This document shows, in pieces, positions 48,488-58,660 of a DNA stretch of 64,000 bases. Source of the stretch: Craspedostauros australis (Eukaryota; Bacillariophyta; Bacillariophyceae; Mastogloiales; Achnanthaceae); contig JAMXDE010000017.1 of NCBI GenBank assembly GCA_026770025.1, positions 806,001 through 870,000 of the forward strand, read 5' to 3'. The notes below the pieces were generated by a model. That model saw only the letters and a program-made list of their open reading frames with translations, was not told the origin of the DNA and made no database searches. The stretch's first letter is position 1. Each line of letters starts with the position of its first letter. The position numbers were made by a program, and so were the translations under genes.

Positions 48488-49795
48488 CAATTGCCAGGGT
48501 CACCACCCATTCCAATCTTCGAAGCGACCAGTGCCAGCGTGGCGGAAATACAAGAACCGACGAGCTAGCGCAGTCCAAACATCCAGAGAGCTTGACGAGC
48601 AAAAGAAGAAACCAACGAACCAACCAACCAACGAGCAACCCCATGCAGAGTGCGAGTGCTGTATTGCGGATCATGGTTGACACAGAGTTTTCGTATGGTA
48701 ACAGAAGCACGCGGTCAGCGATCCATGGCCCATGAGCACCGTACACCCACATGTCCTCCTTTGTGGTGATCCCAACTTCGTTGATGAGGTGGATGTTCCT
48801 GTCGATCGCCTCGGTTGAGCATCGATGCTCTGGAAGTCACGAGCCAAGACGGCGGCACTCATGCCTATTGATAGAATGCGCATGGTGTTGTGTGTTGGTG
48901 GTCCGTGTGGCAGGAACAGTGGAGGCAGCACAGTATCACTCCGCCTGATGCTTGCTGAACATGCCAACTCATCCCCAATACGCAATGTGGTGTTGATTTG
49001 GTGTGGAGGACTCTTGTTGCCCGCGCGGATGGTGATGGTTGCAATGCGGTGGGATGGTAACCAGTCAAATCCAAATGAGATGGGTGGCAACCAACACAGG
49101 CAATCAACAAAGGCAGTCACATCGGTGGCTTTATTGGTGGCTTCGTTGTTGTTCGAGGCATTGGCTCACACCTCAAGTTGGTGCTTGCGATGGCAGGCGG
49201 ACGAGGGTCAGCGGTCTTGCAGATGCCACGATGACGCAAGCAAGCGTGGGCCATGGTGCACATGGTGGTGGCGGCGGTGGTGGCGGCGGTGGTGGCGACG
49301 ATGACAGCTGTCTGTGTTTCCGAAGACTTTGACGTTGTTTGCTTCGGATTGGTGTTGCGTTGATTGTGGCCAAACGAGAACTCTGTTGTGGTGCTTCTTT
49401 CTTGTTGTTGGTCGCACGCATTTTCGTGATGGATGGGAACAGAAAGATCCAATCCGCGCGAACCAGACGGGTGCGATCAAGAGAAGGAGACAAACACAGG
49501 CAAACAGAAGGAGGAGACCATGCGAACAAGACAACAGCACACACACCACCCAACCCCATACTCAACCGCGTGAACAACAGACATCGAATTGCCACCCATA
49601 TTCATCACACAGCGTATGGTACTCATACTCATACTCATACTAATACAAGCTGTTGCATACACAAACATCGATATCTCTTCCATAGGCAGCTCCGACCACA
49701 GACATCCTCGACAGCCAATCCAACGTATATCGTCCAACTTCCAACGTCCAACGTCTATCGTCCAGCAACCATCGACCATCCACCACACTCTCAAA
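48488..49795. other. Junction of units 2 and 3, leader of ankyrin-BTB 3
   Basis: This stretch is homologous to 27217-28461. It differs by a GGTGGCGGC-type run near 49263-49300 in place of the CT-rich stretch of the other junction. The 450 bases before ankyrin-BTB 3 are almost identical to those before ankyrin-BTB 2. Confidence 0.5.
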
Positions 49796-52080
49796 ATGCC
49801 GAGTGTTACGAACAAACAACTCATTGATGCTGCCAAGGCAGGTGACTTGTCAGTGTTGAAGGAGTGGAAGAAGCAGAACAAGACGCAGAATGAAGGAGTT
49901 GATGTCAACTGCGAAGACAGTAATGGTTGGACTCCCCTTCATTGGGCATGCTCCAACGGCCACCTGGAGTGTGTCAAGTACCTCATCGAATCATGTGAGG
50001 TGGACATCAACTGCAAAACCGACCAAGGTTCCACTCTCCTTCATCTGGCATGCTCCAACGGCCAGCTGGAGTGTGTCAAGTACCTCATCGAATCATGTGA
50101 GGCAGACATCAACTGCAAAAACAACCATGGTTCCACTCCCCTTCATCGGGCATGCCTGTGTGGCCACCTGGAGTGTGTCAAGTACCTCATCGAATCATGT
50201 GAGGCGGACATCAGCTGCAAAGACAACCATGGTTCCACTCCCCTTCATCTGGCATGCTGCTGGGGCCAGCTGGAGTGTGTCAAGTACCTCATCGAATCAT
50301 GTGAGGCGGACATCAACTGCAAAAACAACAAAGGCAGCACTCCCCTTCATCTGGCATGCCGCAACCACCGCCCGGAGTGTATCGAGTACCTGGTTACATC
50401 AGCCAATGCCGATACCGACATTCAAAACAACGACAACAAAACCCCCCTCAATTTGATGGGTGCGAAACTTCCAATCAAGATGATACAACGTCTCGATGGT
50501 CTGAGTCACCGCAGCTCACAACTGCAGGAGCAGTTGGAGGAGAACGAGCAAGAGAATGAACAACTGAAACGGCAGTTGGAACAGAAGGAGGAAGAGAAGA
50601 CGCAGAAGGAGCAGGAGAACAAACAATTGAAACAGCAATTGGAACGGGAGGAGGAATCAACGCAGCGCTTGCTCTCGAAAAGTCAACAGGAGAACGAACA
50701 ACTGAAACGGAAGTTGAAACAACATCTCAAGATCAGCATCGACCAAGATCGTTGCGCCGCTGTTCATGCTGAGGCCATCGCAGACGTTACCTTCCTGTGC
50801 AGACAAGGGGACGAACAACAACCAATCAAGGCAAACTCCGCAGTCCTCATGATCACTGTCCCATCCATTCAGACACTGATCAACTCTGGAATCCAACATC
50901 AATGCGCTCACGATGGTGCCCACGATGGCGCTCAAGATACAACTGAACCCATCCAAACAACCATCCCTCTTCCCAACTTTCAACCAAAACACGTCCGATA
51001 CGTCCTCCAATGTATCTACAGAGGTGAGATATCCTTCAACAACAACACTCATGACTACACTGGCGATGATGACGCAAACCAGCCAACTCCCACCCTCACT
51101 GGACAGGATGATCTGCAACAGCTGATCCTTGTGGCCAACGAGTTCGGCTTCTGGCGACTCAAGCTTGTTCTTGAAGCAGAGTTGGCCTGCAAGCATCTCA
51201 CAGAGGACACCATGATAGATGTGTTGATATTCGCTCATCAACACAACTGCTTGGTGTTGAAGGATGCAGCGATGAGAATGGTTGCTGAAAGTGAGAAAGA
51301 CATGTTCACTCATCCAGATTTCGGCAAGTTGGTTCCACAGCCCCAACTGATGACAGAGACCCAGGTGTTTTGTAGTGGGAGAATGAAGAGTGGTGGTATT
51401 GATGGTGAGTACAGCCACATGTCCATGATGGAGCTGTACAAGGCTGTGGGTGAAGACGAGGGGATCGCGCAAGTGGATTCATACATGGATCGGGCAACAT
51501 TGGTGGACTTCGTCTGCTCTTTGAGTATCAAATCATCCAAAGTGATTGAGACGGACGGCGCTGCCACTGATGACTTGAATCCAGACCGCACCACGGGCCA
51601 TGACATTTCTTGCCATCGTAGTTGGTTCGACTGTTGGCGCTGCCATTGCCCATGTCCCAAGCTCTCCTCCACTCCGGAGCAGTCGGTTTGATATCTTCCT
51701 TTCTGATGTCGCTGAGCGATGCGCCACATTTGAGATCGCTGTTCGTCACCGCTCGTCATTCATCATTGGCATCATCATCGGCATCATCAGCGTCATCATC
51801 GTCTCTTGCCATGGTCGCCTTCATCGATGCTGGTTGGCGTGCCATACTTTGCGCAGCTGCCGCTTGATTACTCCACTGTTTCATTTCTTTGTTGCTTGAC
51901 GGACAATGTCTCAGTGTTGTCTGATACCTCCATCAATGTAAACATAGTCCTACCATTTCATCTCTCTCTCTGTCTCTCTCTCTCTCTCTTTGTGTTGATG
52001 TTGTTTGATGGACCATCCGTGGCGTCGGGAATTGCTGGCGCGTTTGGTGAGTACTCGTTCGTCTGCCATTCGTAGTTCAT
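49310..52080. repeat. Segmental duplication unit 3, shortened
   Basis: This unit contains ankyrin-BTB 3 and only the distal part of the downstream block. About 1 kb that follows copies 1, 2 and 4 is missing and gene X is absent. Homology ends shortly before the second transporter. Confidence 0.75.
49796..51691 (+). CDS. Ankyrin-coiled coil-BTB protein 3, chimeric C-terminus
   Basis: This 631-residue paralogue has five ankyrin repeats plus a degenerate one. The coiled coil is short, with one 21-residue unit, and is followed by the BTB domain and BACK-like tail. After ATLVDFV the end differs from the other copies: the usual RSMRTSSMRAN is replaced by about 60 residues ending CHCPCPKLSSTPEQSV. 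That tail matches sequence that lies about 1 kb downstream of copies 1 and 2, so a deletion has fused the gene to former flanking DNA. Repeats 3, 4 and 5 carry unusual helix residues (LC, CW, RN). The frame is open throughout; expression is not proven. Confidence 0.85.
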   Translation: MPSVTNKQLIDAAKAGDLSVLKEWKKQNKTQNEGVDVNCEDSNGWTPLHWACSNGHLECVKYLIESCEVDINCKTDQGSTLLHLACSNGQLECVKYLIESCEADINCKNNHGSTPLHRACLCGHLECVKYLIESCEADISCKDNHGSTPLHLACCWGQLECVKYLIESCEADINCKNNKGSTPLHLACRNHRPECIEYLVTSANADTDIQNNDNKTPLNLMGAKLPIKMIQRLDGLSHRSSQLQEQLEENEQENEQLKRQLEQKEEEKTQKEQENKQLKQQLEREEESTQRLLSKSQQENEQLKRKLKQHLKISIDQDRCAAVHAEAIADVTFLCRQGDEQQPIKANSAVLMITVPSIQTLINSGIQHQCAHDGAHDGAQDTTEPIQTTIPLPNFQPKHVRYVLQCIYRGEISFNNNTHDYTGDDDANQPTPTLTGQDDLQQLILVANEFGFWRLKLVLEAELACKHLTEDTMIDVLIFAHQHNCLVLKDAAMRMVAESEKDMFTHPDFGKLVPQPQLMTETQVFCSGRMKSGGIDGEYSHMSMMELYKAVGEDEGIAQVDSYMDRATLVDFVCSLSIKSSKVIETDGAATDDLNPDRTTGHDISCHRSWFDCWRCHCPCPKLSSTPEQSV

Positions 52081-52313
52081 TCAATCTCACGTACGCACCA
52101 ACGCCAACAACTTCAATTTGTCAAGTTGTGACAACTCGGTGGATCTTATACAAGCTCTAGTCGTACCACAGATCATGCTTACACGTAATCTCGAGACGGA
52201 GAGATAGATCGAGCGAGAACGGAGATAACCAGAGCCTTGATTTGTCGATATGTGTTGTTTTCGTTTCACACGCTCCAGAGTAGTTCCAAACCTTCACCCA
52301 CGCGACGTGTTGA
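51692..52313. other. Remnant of downstream block and transporter 2 3' flank
   Basis: The first 390 bases are the distal part of the duplicated block, with ATC and CT runs (about 51960-51992). The rest is unique and precedes the convergent transporter stop. No gene is seen. Confidence 0.5.
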
Positions 52314-54164
52314 TCATTCATCGCTGTCGACGTCTAGGTCGACGCTTCCATACGAGGATTCCACATCGTGTGTATTCTCGTATTCCCCGAGGATGGAAGC
52401 GTCGATGCCATCGCCCTGATCCGCATGGGACATGCGACTGTAAAGATGAGCGCAGTAGATCGGCAGCGCGCAAACCAGCACCAGCATACTATTGACGTAT
52501 GAATACTTGCCATCCGCGTACGACTCCGTCCACACCGCCAGCGGGTACTGAACCAGAGTGAAGACTGCCGCGGTTGTGAACACGCAGCCCAACGTCCGTC
52601 CCATGGTCTCCACACCGAACGTCATGGCCAGGAACGTGTTCAGCGTAGCGTACAGGTAGGCGCGGAATGCCGTGAAGAGGACGAAGTTGCCGACCTGCAC
52701 ATTCAGGGATGGGATGCACAGGATCACGCCGAATATCACGCCCAGGCCATTGGCCACGTGGATCATGCCATGGATGCCAAGCATGGAAGCCGTCCGTTCG
52801 ATCCAGGGCACGAAGATGACGCCGCACGGGAGGACCCAGCTGAAGATCTTGGCATACTTGCTGGTGACATCGCCGTAGTGGAGAAGCAAGTCGTCCACCG
52901 TCATGATGAAGAAGTTGCTTCGCATCATGTGCACGCTGGCAAAGATGAGCGCCAATCCGAAGTCGTAGGTCTGCATCTGCTCCCCGACTGGAAGTCGTTG
53001 GATGCCTCGCCGTTCGATCCAGACAACGTGTGGGTCTACTTGTACCCTGCGCACTTTGCCATCGCGGCTCTGCTTATGTTGTTGTTGTCGGTGCTGGTGC
53101 GGCACTTTCTGCGTCTGTTTAGGTTTTCGTTGAATACGTGTCACCACGACGATGTCCTCACTGTGTTGTGCTTCCGCAATGAGAGGAACAGTCTCTGTTG
53201 GAAGCGATGAATTATGCTGCAATTGCTGACGCTGGATGGCGTTTCTATCTTCGTTGTTCTCATCGTCGTTCTTGCCATTATTGGGTTCGCGATGACCAGC
53301 TTCCTTGGCAGCGTCAACCGCATTGTGCGATTTCACAAAGCCCTTCCAATCTCGCCGCTCCAGAACGATCCAGCAAGCGATGAGAGTCGAGTACACCACC
53401 AGCGCCCACATTGCGTAGGCGGCGAAGAGGAGACGTCGCTGCACTCCAAACTTTTCCTGAAGGACTTCGAAGACGAAGAACACGACGGATGATGCATCGA
53501 ACAGGCAGCTGCAGGCCGCCAAGAGCAGCGTCTGTGCTTGCAGCAGCAGGAAGGTCGCCGGGAAGGAGCTCAGCATGGTCATGCAACCACCGATACCCAT
53601 CAGAGAATATGCCAGCGCGAAGTAGTCGCCCCCAGCGGCACTCCTGTTCGTCGCTGAGGTGGATTGCCCAAAGCCGTCGGCACCGAGGGTTGCTTCATGA
53701 TGATCGTTGGATTCGGAGATCGCAAAAAGCAATAGGCCTGTTATTTGAATGACCGCGCAGAGAGATAGCACCGTGGACTTCGGGAGGCGATCCAAGATGT
53801 ATCCAACTGGCAACGACGCGAAGGAGAGCCAGAACTGTGCCAGCGTGAACATACCGAACAACGTATTCGTCTGCTCGGAGCAATCCATCCGACTGACTCC
53901 ATCATCCGAGAAAGATGCGGCAGTCGTGCCGTTGTGGATGGCGACGCAAAGCTCCGAATACTGTCCCTCGCGAAGCAGTATGAGCTCCAACGGCGCCCAT
54001 CCAAAGATGATTCCCGAGAAGCACACGACGCTCAATTGTCCAAAGATGTTGGTTGCCCAACAGAGCCAGGTAGGGATGTGCATTGTGCTGGACGGCGTTT
54101 GCGTCAGCGATCGTGGTGGTGATGGTGATGGAGCCTGTGGTTTGATTTCTTGTCTGGCTCCCAT
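52314..54164 (-). CDS. Major facilitator transporter, SLC43-like (copy 2)
   Basis: This 616-residue paralogue of the transporter at 17965-19593 shares FSGIIFGWAPLELILLREGQYSELC in its first helix region (given here across the conserved start only), CSEQTNTLFG, and the GYILDRLPKS loop. It is longer in two places: the loop after the fourth hydrophobic segment, with an insert around HHEATLGADGFGQ, and the central cytosolic loop, which is rich in Gln, Lys and Asn. About twelve membrane segments are seen. Amino acid or nucleobase transport is expected from the family but unproven. The N-terminus is Pro/Ser-rich. Both copies lie on the minus strand and bracket the ankyrin-BTB array. Confidence 0.8.
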   Translation of the reverse strand: MGARQEIKPQAPSPSPPRSLTQTPSSTMHIPTWLCWATNIFGQLSVVCFSGIIFGWAPLELILLREGQYSELCVAIHNGTTAASFSDDGVSRMDCSEQTNTLFGMFTLAQFWLSFASLPVGYILDRLPKSTVLSLCAVIQITGLLLFAISESNDHHEATLGADGFGQSTSATNRSAAGGDYFALAYSLMGIGGCMTMLSSFPATFLLLQAQTLLLAACSCLFDASSVVFFVFEVLQEKFGVQRRLLFAAYAMWALVVYSTLIACWIVLERRDWKGFVKSHNAVDAAKEAGHREPNNGKNDDENNEDRNAIQRQQLQHNSSLPTETVPLIAEAQHSEDIVVVTRIQRKPKQTQKVPHQHRQQQHKQSRDGKVRRVQVDPHVVWIERRGIQRLPVGEQMQTYDFGLALIFASVHMMRSNFFIMTVDDLLLHYGDVTSKYAKIFSWVLPCGVIFVPWIERTASMLGIHGMIHVANGLGVIFGVILCIPSLNVQVGNFVLFTAFRAYLYATLNTFLAMTFGVETMGRTLGCVFTTAAVFTLVQYPLAVWTESYADGKYSYVNSMLVLVCALPIYCAHLYSRMSHADQGDGIDASILGEYENTHDVESSYGSVDLDVDSDE

Positions 54165-55003
54165 TGTTCTTCAGATAGCGTGCGGTTTGACTAGTCGGTA
54201 GATCAGGATGCTGCAAGATCAGCGCAGAGTGGATGGCTTGATGGATGCCTGAATGGAATGGATTGGATTTGATGCATGAAATGGTCACATGACGAAGCGG
54301 ACACCACCGGTCCAAATCCATCACATGGGTTGGGATGAAGGGAGATGAGAGGGAAAGAGAGAAAGGCGCATGACCATGGGCATGCCAACGCTGTTGTTGC
54401 TGCTGCTTGTGCTCCAGATGGAGGGGACAACGAGAACCATCGTCCATCTGGGTTCTCGTTTGTGGAATGGGGAAGGAAGTGTTCTCCTTTTCATGTCGAT
54501 CGGAGAAGAAAGGTGGTTGGGGAGCCGGAAGGCGCGCACAGCGATACACATGAAAGCCAGTCGGCCGATCATTGGGCACGACTCCAATGAAGCGAAAGTC
54601 ACAAGATTGTTCCACGATTGGAGTTAGCACATCTCGGAACGAAACAAACGTCCCAACCTGCTGCGCTTCCCCTTGTTGATGTCTCATCAGTTGCTTTCGT
54701 TGCTGACAGTGGTGATGTCGCCATCGTCATTTGTTGGGTGGTGGTGGAGACAACTGGGCACGCACATCATCGATGTGTTCTCCGTCAGCCCAAACTCAAT
54801 CCAACTCGGTCCAACTCGATCCACCTTGGACTCCACCCGCCCGATTTCATCTCACCTTCATCTCCACAATCGCCTCGACGACCCTTGGCATTGACGTCGA
54901 CTTCGACTCCAACCGTCTCCGACCTCGTCGGTCAGTGCAACGAGGAGTAGCCGCAAAAGCAGCAGTAGCAGTGGAAAGAACCGGAGTATAGGAGTTGGCG
55001 TTG
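54165..55003. promoter_or_regulatory. Divergent upstream region, transporter 2 and dynamin-like gene
   Basis: This 839-bp gap separates two divergent starts. It has a short repeated TCCAACTCGGTCCAACTCGA motif near 54797-54816. No gene with support is present. Confidence 0.4.
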
Positions 55004-58000
55004 ATGGGCCAGCCCGTATCAACCATCGATCATTCGGAAGAGGCGGTGCACAGCAGCGCACCCAATAGAGTCGAGACCGCGGCTCATTTCAATTCTTCAT
55101 CCATATCTTCATCATCATTGGTGCCGCCCGCAACACCAATAGTATCTGCACAGACATCTGCAGAGGCAACCACAAAAACTCTCCGCAGTTTGGACATGTC
55201 CACAACAGCAGAAGTGACTGCTGCTTCGAACGATACAGCAGAGCAGCCGCAATTGCAATCCAACCAACAATCTGAACAAATTCAGCACCCAACTCACACC
55301 AAAATGGACGCAAACGAAGCAGATATCAACGCTGAACCCGCAGCTGACGACACGGCAGAAATCGAACAACAAGCAAAGACGGGAGCGATGGAACATGCCG
55401 AAGATGTATCGGGGGAATCATCGCTCACCAACGCAGGAATCAATGCAGGAATCAATGCAGGAATCAATGCAGGAACCAACGCAGGTTCGAGCGATAGTTC
55501 CGAGAAGATGACAACAGCCGTGTGGGATGTGACATCAGAAGCCTCGAGGTTGCAGCAACAGCATGCGGAGCTGCTGCAATCTTTGGTGCTCCGCTATTCG
55601 ACGTCGTCGCTACACAAGTACATGGATCTTCCTATGATCGCGGTCATGGGGGACACCTCGAGTGGCAAATCGTCTCTGTTGTCGAGCCTTTCAGGGTTGG
55701 AGCTGCCGTCATCATCGACCCTCACCACAAGATGTCCCATCGTCATCCAGCTCATCCAGCAGCCCGCGGATGCGAAGCGCACAATCAGCTCGATCGAAGC
55801 CACAGTCCAAATCGCCTGGCAACCAGCGGCGACATCTGTTTCTGCTTCTGCCTCTGTTTTTCGCCACGAGGACAGACCTGCCTCACCCACACATCCATCT
55901 CCGGCGCGTGACCGCAAACGCGAGCTGGAGCATCACCATGATAAAATGGCGCCACCAACCTTCCCGTCGATCCATCTCAATGGCCCTGCCGCAGTTTCGC
56001 AGGAATTGTCCGGTTCGATTCAGCTCGCTCAGGACTGCATCCTGGAACACCGTTCGCCCGCTCGCATCGCGCCGGACCAAATCCATGTGACCGTCATCAG
56101 CAAAAGCACCAGCACGAGGACATCGACGACGCTCACTCTCGTGGACCTGCCTGGGCTGGTCCAGTTCGATGCCTCCAAGGATTCCGCGGCTGTTTCGCCT
56201 TCTGGATCTGCCGACGGCAAATCTAAACGGCATGTGTACGCAGGATCGTCGCTGCTGGATGCTCCCGCCACAGAGGAGAAGAAGGTGGAGCAGGACGAAC
56301 TGAACAGCTCGCAAACTTCGCACAATCAGCAACCACATTTGCGACAGATGCAGCAGAATCAGCAATCATTGCAGCAGCAGGTGCACGACGTCATGCAGGA
56401 CTACTGCATGAACCCGAACTGCTTCGTCCTTGCCGTTCTGCCAGCGCCGGTGGATATCCACAACTCCACAGTCCTGCAGTGGATGCGACAGCCTCACATT
56501 GATCCCTCTGGGGAACGCACCATCCCCGTCTTCACCAAGCCAGATCTCATGGATCCTGGAAGCGAGCAGCCCGTCTTGGATCTGCTTCTCGACCATGCGA
56601 GTACCAGTGTCACTAGCTCTGGAGAATCCACCAAGTCGCCGTCGCAGCCTTGGTTCTTGGTCAAGAACCGCGGCCAAGCAGCGCGGGACAGCTCGTCGTC
56701 TGTGTCGCAAGGGTGGGATGCTGAGGACAAATTCTTCGCTCATGACCAATCGCCATGGAAGGCAGTGGCGGCGGATCAACTGGGCGTTCCCAACCTGCGC
56801 CGGTACTTGGTCAACCTGCAGTGGCGACGCACCATGATGATGCTGCCTCCGTTGCTGCAGGAATTGACGCAGCAGCGCGATGACTGTCAGGTTCAGTTGG
56901 ATGCGTTGGGGACCTTCTTCACCACCCCGCTGGAACGCCGCCAATGCTACCAGGAGATGATCCAGGAATTCGCTCATCTGCTGGATGGATCACTGTCCGG
57001 TAAAGGTGGACGCTCAAGGTCTCGATTGCTGAGATCGAGACGCAAAGCAAAGCCAGGCAACGATGGCGGTAGTGGTAGCGGTGGCAGCGGATCTTCGTTT
57101 GCTTCAGCGAGTACAAGCTCTGCGAACGGCGCGGTGTCTGAGGCTGCTCATCGAGGTAGTATCTTTGCAAATGCAGACACAAATGCATGCACAACCAGAA
57201 GCGGTGACGGCAGCAGCAGCAATGGCACCGGCACAGGCAAGCAGCATTCGAAGATCCCCATGGCAGCAACACAACTGCATCAAGCCATTAACGAATTCCG
57301 GTCGTCTGTTCGATCGAGCGCATTGGCGACCATCCAGTCTCTCACTGAGGGCACCCATGTCTGGGTGCGGTCCCCTTTGCACCCAACGATTGATGTCCGT
57401 GGTGAGATCGTGCACATCCATCATGCTGCCAGCAACCGGCACGGTGCCATTGATGGCAGCAGCGATGACGAGGAGTCGTACGCCTGTGTTGATTTTCTGG
57501 ATCCACGCGATCATACCACGGACGTGCTGTTCGACGCTGTCGGGTACAACAACCCACCACCGCCACCACCATCGTACTTGGATCAAGCGTGCGACGAGGA
57601 GGCTGGTCAGGAGTCGTACCAAGTGGATGATGTGTGGACAGACGGCATCAAGGTGTACATCGCGAGAGACTACAATCGCTTCGATAGCCTGCGGAAGATA
57701 CCATTGGCGCGGATTCGAACAGATCCGTCGTGGCTCATGGAGAAGCTGCAGATGACGGACGACCTGGCGTGCTTCATCAACGTGGATCAATTCCGTCACA
57801 TTGTCGCCGAGTTCGTCCAGTCGGATTGGATCCCCCCGTGCGTGGACCTGATGCAGCAAGTGGAAGGCATCCTCATGGGTACAGTGGAGGCATGCTGGGA
57901 TGAGGTGTTTGGTGTTTACAACGATACCGGAAGGACGAGCTCCACTGGGTTGGCTGTGTCGTCGTCATCGTCGTTGGCAGCGAAGTACCCTAACCTGCGC

Positions 58001-58660
58001 TCCATGATGATCCGAACGTGCCATGACATGACGAAAGAGCTGATCCAGAAGGCAAAGAACGAGGTGGAAGACCATCTTGAGATGGAGCAGCACCATCCAT
58101 ACACGCAAGACGACGCGCTGATCCGAGAGATCGCCAAATCCAGATACTCCAACCTGCGCAACGACTTGGAATGGAACTTGAAGCTCCGCCAGAAGGAGGA
58201 TGTCGTGTACGACCGCGAGGCGTTGCTTGCCATCTTGGACCGCGTGTTCAATAAGCATCAGGCTGGGTTCAGCTCGTCCTCATGGGGCGATCCACAGCAG
58301 GCCGAGAATATCGGTGGCGGCGGCGGTGGAGGAGGGAGCAATGCAGGTCATGGTAGCAGCGCGAACGTGACGATGTACATGGCGGAGGAGATGGAGTTCA
58401 TCCTAAGCTCGTACGGAAAGATGGCGACGCGGCGCATCATGGATCGGATGCCCATGATCTGCTGGCAAACGTGCCGCACCTTGAAACGAAATCTGCAGGA
58501 CATGCTGCTGGGTGGCGTGACGGACAGCGCGCTCGAGACGAAGTACTTTGCCGATTCCCCGGCCGTGCTGGAAAAGCACGTCCAAGTGCTGGAGCAGTTC
58601 GCAGAAGTGAGCGAAGCCGTCGAGCTGGTGGAGCAGATGTTGTCAAGCGAGGTGCTGTGA
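55004..58660 (+). CDS. Dynamin-like GTPase with large insertions
   Basis: This 1218-residue protein has a dynamin-type GTPase: G1 motif GDTSSGKSS with Lys222, TTRCP as G2, DLPG near residue 380 as G3, and TKPD near 510 as G4. Dynamins self-assemble and remodel membranes. The motif spacing is far wider than in classical dynamins because Ser/Gln-rich inserts separate G1 from G3 and G3 from G4. A basic, Ser/Gly-rich linker follows (about 665-760). Then comes an SH3/Tudor-like stretch (THVWVRSPLHPTIDVRG) with a poly-Pro run, and a helical stalk-like C-terminus ending in a GED-like segment. Near the N-terminus is a short tandem (NAGI)n repeat. ATG 55004 is the first in frame. Membrane target is unknown. 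Confidence 0.85.
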   Translation: MGQPVSTIDHSEEAVHSSAPNRVETAAHFNSSSISSSSLVPPATPIVSAQTSAEATTKTLRSLDMSTTAEVTAASNDTAEQPQLQSNQQSEQIQHPTHTKMDANEADINAEPAADDTAEIEQQAKTGAMEHAEDVSGESSLTNAGINAGINAGINAGTNAGSSDSSEKMTTAVWDVTSEASRLQQQHAELLQSLVLRYSTSSLHKYMDLPMIAVMGDTSSGKSSLLSSLSGLELPSSSTLTTRCPIVIQLIQQPADAKRTISSIEATVQIAWQPAATSVSASASVFRHEDRPASPTHPSPARDRKRELEHHHDKMAPPTFPSIHLNGPAAVSQELSGSIQLAQDCILEHRSPARIAPDQIHVTVISKSTSTRTSTTLTLVDLPGLVQFDASKDSAAVSPSGSADGKSKRHVYAGSSLLDAPATEEKKVEQDELNSSQTSHNQQPHLRQMQQNQQSLQQQVHDVMQDYCMNPNCFVLAVLPAPVDIHNSTVLQWMRQPHIDPSGERTIPVFTKPDLMDPGSEQPVLDLLLDHASTSVTSSGESTKSPSQPWFLVKNRGQAARDSSSSVSQGWDAEDKFFAHDQSPWKAVAADQLGVPNLRRYLVNLQWRRTMMMLPPLLQELTQQRDDCQVQLDALGTFFTTPLERRQCYQEMIQEFAHLLDGSLSGKGGRSRSRLLRSRRKAKPGNDGGSGSGGSGSSFASASTSSANGAVSEAAHRGSIFANADTNACTTRSGDGSSSNGTGTGKQHSKIPMAATQLHQAINEFRSSVRSSALATIQSLTEGTHVWVRSPLHPTIDVRGEIVHIHHAASNRHGAIDGSSDDEESYACVDFLDPRDHTTDVLFDAVGYNNPPPPPPSYLDQACDEEAGQESYQVDDVWTDGIKVYIARDYNRFDSLRKIPLARIRTDPSWLMEKLQMTDDLACFINVDQFRHIVAEFVQSDWIPPCVDLMQQVEGILMGTVEACWDEVFGVYNDTGRTSSTGLAVSSSSSLAAKYPNLRSMMIRTCHDMTKELIQKAKNEVEDHLEMEQHHPYTQDDALIREIAKSRYSNLRNDLEWNLKLRQKEDVVYDREALLAILDRVFNKHQAGFSSSSWGDPQQAENIGGGGGGGGSNAGHGSSANVTMYMAEEMEFILSSYGKMATRRIMDRMPMICWQTCRTLKRNLQDMLLGGVTDSALETKYFADSPAVLEKHVQVLEQFAEVSEAVELVEQMLSSEVL

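Larger units (their letters stand above)
27930..49250. repeat. Segmental duplication unit 2, inflated by insertions
   Basis: This unit has the same order as unit 1 but is about 21.3 kb from ankyrin gene to ankyrin gene. Removing the LTR element, the 885-bp insert and the solo LTR with their target duplications leaves about 7.8 kb, close to unit 1. Confidence 0.8.

Noticed and set aside
53902-54687. 261-codon minus-strand frame overlapping the start of transporter 2
   Set aside because: It overlaps the transporter's first exon in another frame, and has no domain; the transporter frame is the supported one.
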